From positions 1-42,059 of the forward strand of contig JALSJU010000116.1 in the NCBI GenBank assembly GCA_026989145.1: DNA of 42,059 bases. Reading direction: 5' to 3'. This stretch comes from Thiotrichaceae bacterium (GTDB taxonomy: Bacteria > Pseudomonadota > Gammaproteobacteria > Thiotrichales > Thiotrichaceae). Within the stretch, counting starts at the first letter, position 1. The number at the start of each line of letters is the position of its first letter. The notes below the pieces were generated by a model, which did no database searches, was not told the DNA's origin, and worked only from the letters and a program-made list of their open reading frames with translations. Below, in pieces: positions 37,339 to 42,059 of this stretch. A program made the translations under genes and the position numbers.

Positions 37339-38190
37339 TTATACTGAAAACGGGTATTTCAGAGCTTCATGGTGTTGGTAGTTTGTTACTTCAAAGTCAT
37401 CCGTAGTTACCCATGTTTCAATATCTTCTAGCGACTTAATATCGGGGTTTATGTGGAGTTGTGGGGACGGGTAAGGCTTACGTTTTAGTTGTATATCACG
37501 CATTATTTTTAGCTGGTCTTCATAAATATGTGCATTAACGAGTTTATGATAAGCCTTGCCGGCTTTGTGACCAGTTATCTGAGCAATTAAAGCAAGTAGT
37601 ACGTAGACTTGGACTTGGTTGAAATTGATTCCTAAAGGTACATCAGCACTGCGCTGGATACTATTCAAATAGAGTGTGTCGCCTAACAGTGAAAAGTGAT
37701 GAGTGTGCATACAAGGGCGCAAACAACCCATTTCAAATTCACCGGGGTTATAAAAGGTCATGATTTCACTACGGTCATCAATACCGTCTTTTAAATGACC
37801 TACAATCTTTTTTAATTGGTCTAAGGTCGTACCATCAGGGCGCATCCATGAGCGGCCTTGTACGCCATAAACACGACCCATATCATCTTCACCTTTGCGA
37901 TGTGGGTTATTTAACCAGTCTTGGTTTTCATTAGCATTGGCATTCCAAGTATTACAGCCTATATCACGAAACTGGGCAGCATTATTATAGCCCCGTAAAT
38001 AGCCGAGCATTTCAGCTACCGCAGCTTTCCAGAAGCTCTTACGGGTAGTGATTAAGGGAAACTGATTATTTGCAACATCGTACTCTAAATCTGCATTGAT
38101 AACCGTTAAACAGCGCTTACCCGTGCGTTTGTTTTCAACCCATTCACCTTCGTTGATAATCCGTTCACACAGAGCTAGGTATTGCTTCAT
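37339..38190 (-). CDS. thyA: Thymidylate synthase
   Basis: ThyA methylates dUMP to dTMP with methylene-tetrahydrofolate. The 283-residue protein has [24 protein letters not shown], the catalytic cysteine in [13 protein letters not shown] (second Cys), and the phosphate/nucleotide-binding [22 protein letters not shown]. These differ in detail from the E. coli LAPCHAFFQF/QRSCDVFLG, fitting the longer gammaproteobacterial ThyA type. Its ATG overlaps the lgt stop by four bases (38187-38190), so it is coupled to lgt. Confidence 0.95.
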   Translation of the reverse strand: MKQYLALCERIINEGEWVENKRTGKRCLTVINADLEYDVANNQFPLITTRKSFWKAAVAEMLGYLRGYNNAAQFRDIGCNTWNANANENQDWLNNPHRKGEDDMGRVYGVQGRSWMRPDGTTLDQLKKIVGHLKDGIDDRSEIMTFYNPGEFEMGCLRPCMHTHHFSLLGDTLYLNSIQRSADVPLGINFNQVQVYVLLALIAQITGHKAGKAYHKLVNAHIYEDQLKIMRDIQLKRKPYPSPQLHINPDIKSLEDIETWVTTDDFEVTNYQHHEALKYPFSV

Positions 38191-39002
38191 GAAGTTTTGC
38201 CTTTATGAGTATAAGCCCAGAAAATTAAAAATAATCCTATAATAATCATTGGGATAGATAGTAATTGTCCTTCGGTAAGCCACTTAATGCCAAGGAAGTC
38301 ACTATCATCAGGAGTGCGGAAGAATTCAACAAAGGAGCGCGCAACGCCATAGCCCACTAAGAATAGACCGGTAACAGCACCTGTGGGTCGGGGCTTTTTA
38401 GAATAAAACCAAACCAAAATGAACAGTAGAACACCTTCGCCTAGAACTTCATATAACTGTGAGGGATGGCGTGGTTGCTGATCTACATGCTCAAAAATCA
38501 TCCCCCATGATACATCGGTAGGGCGACCCCATAGCTCACCATTGATAAAGTTACCCATGCGCCCAGCACCTAAGCCTATGGGCACGAGAGGGGAGATAAA
38601 ATCACCTATTTTAAGAGGAGTAACCCCCCATTTTTTTGCCAGTATTAACATGGCTACGGTCACCCCGATAATACCACCATGAAAACTCATGCCGCCTTCC
38701 CAAATTCTAAATAAGCTAAAAGGGTCTGCTACTAATTGGGAAAATTTATAGAAGAACATTTCGCCCATTCTACCACCAACAATAACGCCGATAGCACCGT
38801 AAAACATCATGTCATCGACTTGATCTGGAGTGACGGGGCTGTTGGGTCTACGTGCCCGCATTTTTCCTAATAATAAAAAGGATAAAAAGCCAATCACGTA
38901 CATTAAGCCATACCAGCGTACCCCCATAGTTTCGGTAAACTGAATCACAAATGGATCAATCTTAGGAAAAGTAAAAACGTGATAAAGTGGTGATAAATTC
39001 AT
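38187..39002 (-). CDS. lgt: Prolipoprotein diacylglyceryl transferase
   Basis: Lgt adds diacylglycerol to the lipobox cysteine of lipoproteins in the inner membrane. The 271-residue protein has about seven membrane segments and the family signature [17 protein letters not shown], plus [13 protein letters not shown] and [18 protein letters not shown] lies six bases ahead of the ATG. It is followed by thyA with a four-base overlap, a conserved pairing. BamB, PilW and the lipoprotein at 41150 in this window would be its substrates. Confidence 0.96.
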   Translation of the reverse strand: MNLSPLYHVFTFPKIDPFVIQFTETMGVRWYGLMYVIGFLSFLLLGKMRARRPNSPVTPDQVDDMMFYGAIGVIVGGRMGEMFFYKFSQLVADPFSLFRIWEGGMSFHGGIIGVTVAMLILAKKWGVTPLKIGDFISPLVPIGLGAGRMGNFINGELWGRPTDVSWGMIFEHVDQQPRHPSQLYEVLGEGVLLFILVWFYSKKPRPTGAVTGLFLVGYGVARSFVEFFRTPDDSDFLGIKWLTEGQLLSIPMIIIGLFLIFWAYTHKGKTS

Positions 39003-39037
39003 GTTAGCCCTTCTGGATGTTTTAAATGTTGCTCGTT

Positions 39038-39835
39038 TTAATTGAAAAGTTTGTTTAATGCTACGCCAGGATCATCAGCTCGCATAAAGGCTTCGCCCAC
39101 TAAAAAAGCATTGACCTTATTTTCACGCATTAATGCCACATCGTCTGGGTAATGAATACCACTTTCAGTGACCACAATGCGGTCATCAGGAATTTGTGAC
39201 AGTAAGTCGATAGTGGTATGCAGCGAAGTTTCAAACGTGCGTAAATTTCGATTGTTGATACCCACCAAGGTTGCATTTAAGGGTAGGGATCGGAGTAGTT
39301 CTGCTTCATCATGCACTTCTATTAATACATCCAACCCAAGGGCTGTTGCAAGGCTGTAAAGTTGGTTGAGTGTTTGATTATCTAAAACGGCAACAATTAA
39401 TAAAATACAATCTGCTCCCATCGCGCGGGCTTCATAGACTTGATAAGGGTCGATAATAAAGTCTTTACGGATAACGGGCAAATCACAGGCATTGCGGGCT
39501 TCGACTAGGTATTCGTCGGAACCTTGGAAGAAATCCACGTCTGTTAAAACAGATAAGCAACTGGCGCCACCTTGTTGGTAACTTTTGGCAATTTCAGCAG
39601 GTTTAAAGTTTTCTCGCATTACGCCCTTGCTGGGTGAGGCTTTTTTAATTTCAGCGATAACGGCTGAATCACCGGAATTAATATGAGCCTGCATTGCATT
39701 AACAAAACCACGCACGGGAGATGCGCTTTTGCTGGCATCCATAACTGCTTCGAGGCTAATATTTTGTTTACGTTCTGCAATTTCTTGTTGCTTGCGCGTG
39801 ATAATTTTTTTAAGAATATCGGGTGTGCCTGTCAT
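39038..39835 (-). CDS. trpC: Indole-3-glycerol phosphate synthase
   Basis: TrpC closes the indole ring in tryptophan synthesis. The 265-residue TIM barrel has [76 protein letters not shown] and [15 protein letters not shown]. It is the single-function type, not fused to TrpF. It lies 47 bases after trpD and is followed by lgt after 35 bases, so read-through into lgt-thyA is possible. Confidence 0.96.
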   Translation of the reverse strand: MTGTPDILKKIITRKQQEIAERKQNISLEAVMDASKSASPVRGFVNAMQAHINSGDSAVIAEIKKASPSKGVMRENFKPAEIAKSYQQGGASCLSVLTDVDFFQGSDEYLVEARNACDLPVIRKDFIIDPYQVYEARAMGADCILLIVAVLDNQTLNQLYSLATALGLDVLIEVHDEAELLRSLPLNATLVGINNRNLRTFETSLHTTIDLLSQIPDDRIVVTESGIHYPDDVALMRENKVNAFLVGEAFMRADDPGVALNKLFN

Positions 39836-39882
39836 GCTTATATCTCGTGTAACGGATAGAAAATTAATTGAAGCAAGCTCAA

Positions 39883-40899
39883 TTAAAAACTGTTGGTTTT
39901 ATTAATTAATTCAAGCAGTTTTTGTTTTGCTTCACCTGATGCGATTACTTCAAGAGCACGTTCAATTCCTGCTTGGTGCGATCCTGCTAGCCCTGCCACG
40001 TAGATAGCGGCACCCGCATTAAGCGCAACAATATCTCGCGCTGGGTTGGTATCGTTACTTAAAACAGAGTTAACCATTTCTAAGCTTTCTTCGGCATTGC
40101 TTACACGAATACTACTGACAGAGTGTTGTTGAAGTCCGAAATTTTCAGGTTTAATGAGGTACTCAGTAATGTTGTTATTACGCAATTCTGCTACAAAGGT
40201 GGGGGAGGAAATACTAATTTCATCCATGCCGTCTTCTGCGTGAACTACCATCACATGATGGCTACCTAGTTCTTTGAGTACTTCTGCCAAAGGTCGTACC
40301 CAGTCTTTGCTAAAAACGCCTAACACTTGATTCGGTGTGCCCGCAGGGTTTGTAAGTGGACCTAACAAATTAAATAAAGTACGCACTCCCATCTCTTTTC
40401 GGGGGTTAATCGCATGTTTCATAGCGCTGTGATGATTGGGTGCAAACATAAAGCCCACGCCGATATCTTCGACACATTGTTTGACTTGCTCGGCAGTAAT
40501 ATCTAGGTTTACGCCTGCTGCTTCTAATAAATCAGCTGCCCCAGATTTACTGGAAATTGAACGGTTGCCATGTTTGGCAACCCGTCCGCCCGCTGCAGCT
40601 ACCACCAAACAGCTGGCGGTAGATACATTAAAAGTACTGCTGCCATCCCCACCTGTGCCAACTATTTCGACCAAGTTACTTGTTTGTAAATCAACAGGTG
40701 TGGCCAGTGAGCGCATGACGGTAGCCGCAGCAATAATTTCATCAACGGTTTCACCTTTCATGCGCATGGCGATTAAGAAGCCACCTATTTGTGCATCAGT
40801 GGCTTGTCCGGTCATGATTTGATGCATTACATCCGTCATTTCATCACGACTTAAATCTTGTTTGTCGATGGCTTTTTGCAGGGCGGCTTGGATATTCAT
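39883..40899 (-). CDS. trpD: Anthranilate phosphoribosyltransferase
   Basis: TrpD attaches phosphoribose to anthranilate. The start [14 protein letters not shown] at 40899 fits the family and gives 338 residues; the longer frame from 40983 adds an unlikely hydrophobic leader. An ATG three codons earlier is a second option; no strong ribosome site helps. The PRPP-binding motif [15 protein letters not shown], then [33 protein letters not shown] and [14 protein letters not shown] are present. trpG and trpE, often upstream, are not here; the next gene is divergent. Confidence 0.95.
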   Translation of the reverse strand: MNIQAALQKAIDKQDLSRDEMTDVMHQIMTGQATDAQIGGFLIAMRMKGETVDEIIAAATVMRSLATPVDLQTSNLVEIVGTGGDGSSTFNVSTASCLVVAAAGGRVAKHGNRSISSKSGAADLLEAAGVNLDITAEQVKQCVEDIGVGFMFAPNHHSAMKHAINPRKEMGVRTLFNLLGPLTNPAGTPNQVLGVFSKDWVRPLAEVLKELGSHHVMVVHAEDGMDEISISSPTFVAELRNNNITEYLIKPENFGLQQHSVSSIRVSNAEESLEMVNSVLSNDTNPARDIVALNAGAAIYVAGLAGSHQAGIERALEVIASGEAKQKLLELINKTNSF

Positions 40900-41149
40900 A
40901 AGTAACATAATCGAAATAAAGTTTAATCTTAGCATGCGGTGTTTTTTGATGCATGTGGATGTTAGGTGTAAATAAAAAATCAAAGTAACGATAGTTAGCT
41001 TCGGTTTTGTATATTTTTTAGCCGATTTGTTGTTAAGTTGCTTATTTATAGACCAATATCATTCTTATTAAGAAGTTTAATTGGTGGTTTTTATAGAATA
41101 TATATACGCTCTGCGTGTCCATAGCCCCCCAGGCCTACTATCACTTTTT

Positions 41150-41887
41150 ATGTTTATGAAATATCTGCTCAAAACGACCCCTTTGTTTATTTTAACTTTT
41201 TTTATACTCACTAATCTTCTTTTGGGTTGCGGTGGAGGGGGGGGTGAAAAAAAACCAACTAAGCCTCAACCCGAAAAATCACGTTCTGCTGATATTGTGG
41301 AAGCCCCGCATGAGAAATGTTCGGTTGTCGTCACTGGGGAGGATAATGCTGGGGTTCGTTACAGATTGTTATCAGAATCTGATTATACAGGCGATATTAA
41401 ATTTAACTGTAGCTATGATGAGGAAAAGCAGCCAACAGCTCAGCAGTATTTTTTAGTGAATGGGGTTCCTTCATTAAATATTGTTCAAGTCCATCGTACG
41501 ACAAAAATAAGCAGTGATTGCACCCTTGATAACGCATCCTATACTGATAGCTTAACGGTTGATTTTAATTATAAGGCAGGGTTAGTCTCAACGACTGTGA
41601 AAAGTACGGCAAATGGAAATTCTAGCTGTACATCAAAATATAAGTCGCCCTTACCAACAACGGTTGCAAGTAATGAATCGATATTAACCTTATTTGATAC
41701 TTGGGGAGTCGATGTATCAAATGCTAATAAGTCAAAATCAGGCTTAATCGAAACGGACTGCCCTCAAACGCCTACCAAAACTAGCAATACAGAAGTACCG
41801 GTATGTAAAACAACCATAAGCAATCATTATACCGTTACCGATGATACTGGGAAAATTCATACCTTAGAAAAGAAAGTTTCCTTTTAG
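41150..41887 (+). CDS. Predicted lipoprotein, cysteine-rich, function unknown
   Basis: About 245 residues, beginning at ATG 41150 (or 41156) with MKYLLKTTPLFILTFFILTNLLLGC, a type II signal with lipobox LLGC. The cysteine is followed by Gly5, Glu, Lys-Lys and Pro, a flexible linker. The mature part is beta-rich and has six further cysteines (for example FNCSYD, SSDCTLD, NSSCTSK, TDCPQTP, VPVCKTT), suggesting disulfides and a periplasmic or surface place. I recognise no family. The linker is encoded by G8 (41237-41244) and A8 (41247-41254) tracts, where slippage would abolish the protein after the lipobox. No clear ribosome site precedes either ATG. Confidence 0.6.
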   Translation: MFMKYLLKTTPLFILTFFILTNLLLGCGGGGGEKKPTKPQPEKSRSADIVEAPHEKCSVVVTGEDNAGVRYRLLSESDYTGDIKFNCSYDEEKQPTAQQYFLVNGVPSLNIVQVHRTTKISSDCTLDNASYTDSLTVDFNYKAGLVSTTVKSTANGNSSCTSKYKSPLPTTVASNESILTLFDTWGVDVSNANKSKSGLIETDCPQTPTKTSNTEVPVCKTTISNHYTVTDDTGKIHTLEKKVSF

Positions 41888-42059
41888 AGCTTGTTGGGGC
41901 TTGTTGGGAGTTGTTTAGGGGTTTCCTTAGCTATTCTTAGTTTTTGCGGGTTCATCGCTTTGATTTTAATTTGACCGTTTGAGACTTATCTTCCGCCGTT
42001 AGCGAAAATTAACGTAGTTTAAATTAAACAAATTTGCAAAAAAAATAAAATGGGATTAT

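Noticed and set aside
41889-41908. Tandem ten-base repeat GCTTGTTGGG just after the lipoprotein stop, sharing AGCTTGTT with the end of element A
   Set aside because: Only eight bases match element A and no inverse partner is visible before the window ends, so an insertion cannot be supported.

Overview
The window looks like a chromosomal piece of a low-GC gammaproteobacterium. The evidence is the gene order ndk-rlmN-pilW-rodZ-hisS-yfgM-bamB, smc next to zipA, the lgt-thyA pair, an E. coli-type zinc-binding GltX and a GlyGly-CTERM sorting tail, all gammaproteobacterial traits. I cannot name the genus from sequence alone; a Thiotrichales-like marine lineage is a guess.

Layout. 1-2402 (+): the 3' part of a CotH-kinase surface protein with three Ig/cadherin-like repeats and a GlyGly-CTERM tail, split by a frameshift at a G7 tract. 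2459-8980 (-): a tight housekeeping cluster for outer-membrane assembly, translation, cell shape, type IV pili and nucleotide metabolism. 9179-11807 (-): a Wzx-like flippase and a Wzy/WaaL-like polymerase or ligase. 12117-16796 (-): a small acidic protein, ZipA and SMC. 17023-20756: a small beta-barrel protein, GltX, a CPXCG protein and a DUF2628 protein, interspersed with four small non-coding repeat elements of three families. These have terminal inverted repeats and, in three cases, visible target duplications. 20816-26255 (-): a thiamine operon thiC-thiO-thiS-thiG-thiDE behind a clear TPP riboswitch. 26500-27779: a divergent pair, a periplasmic thioredoxin-like protein and a HAD phosphatase.

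27891-33531 (+) is the most unusual accessory block. An EctB-type aminotransferase without EctA or EctC is followed by an adenylation-carrier-alpha/beta hydrolase protein, a stand-alone alpha/beta hydrolase with a GxCxG elbow, and an Sfp/EntD-type phosphopantetheinyl transferase. It reads as a compact carrier-bound biosynthetic pathway, plausibly starting from 2,4-diaminobutyrate. Its architecture resembles the small-molecule cassette (ligase, PLP enzyme, hydrolases 1 and 2) of exosortase A loci. 33666-36301 (+) holds a MotA/TolQ/ExbB-type channel protein translationally coupled to an ExbD/MotB-like protein that carries a roughly 380-residue coiled coil and no visible peptidoglycan-binding domain. 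This is a second candidate for an undescribed system.

36372-40899 returns to housekeeping: folP (+), then thyA, lgt, trpC and trpD (-). The window ends with a lipoprotein gene (+) whose mature N-terminus is encoded by adjacent G8 and A8 tracts. I saw no tRNA, rRNA, CRISPR array, prophage or intact transposase.
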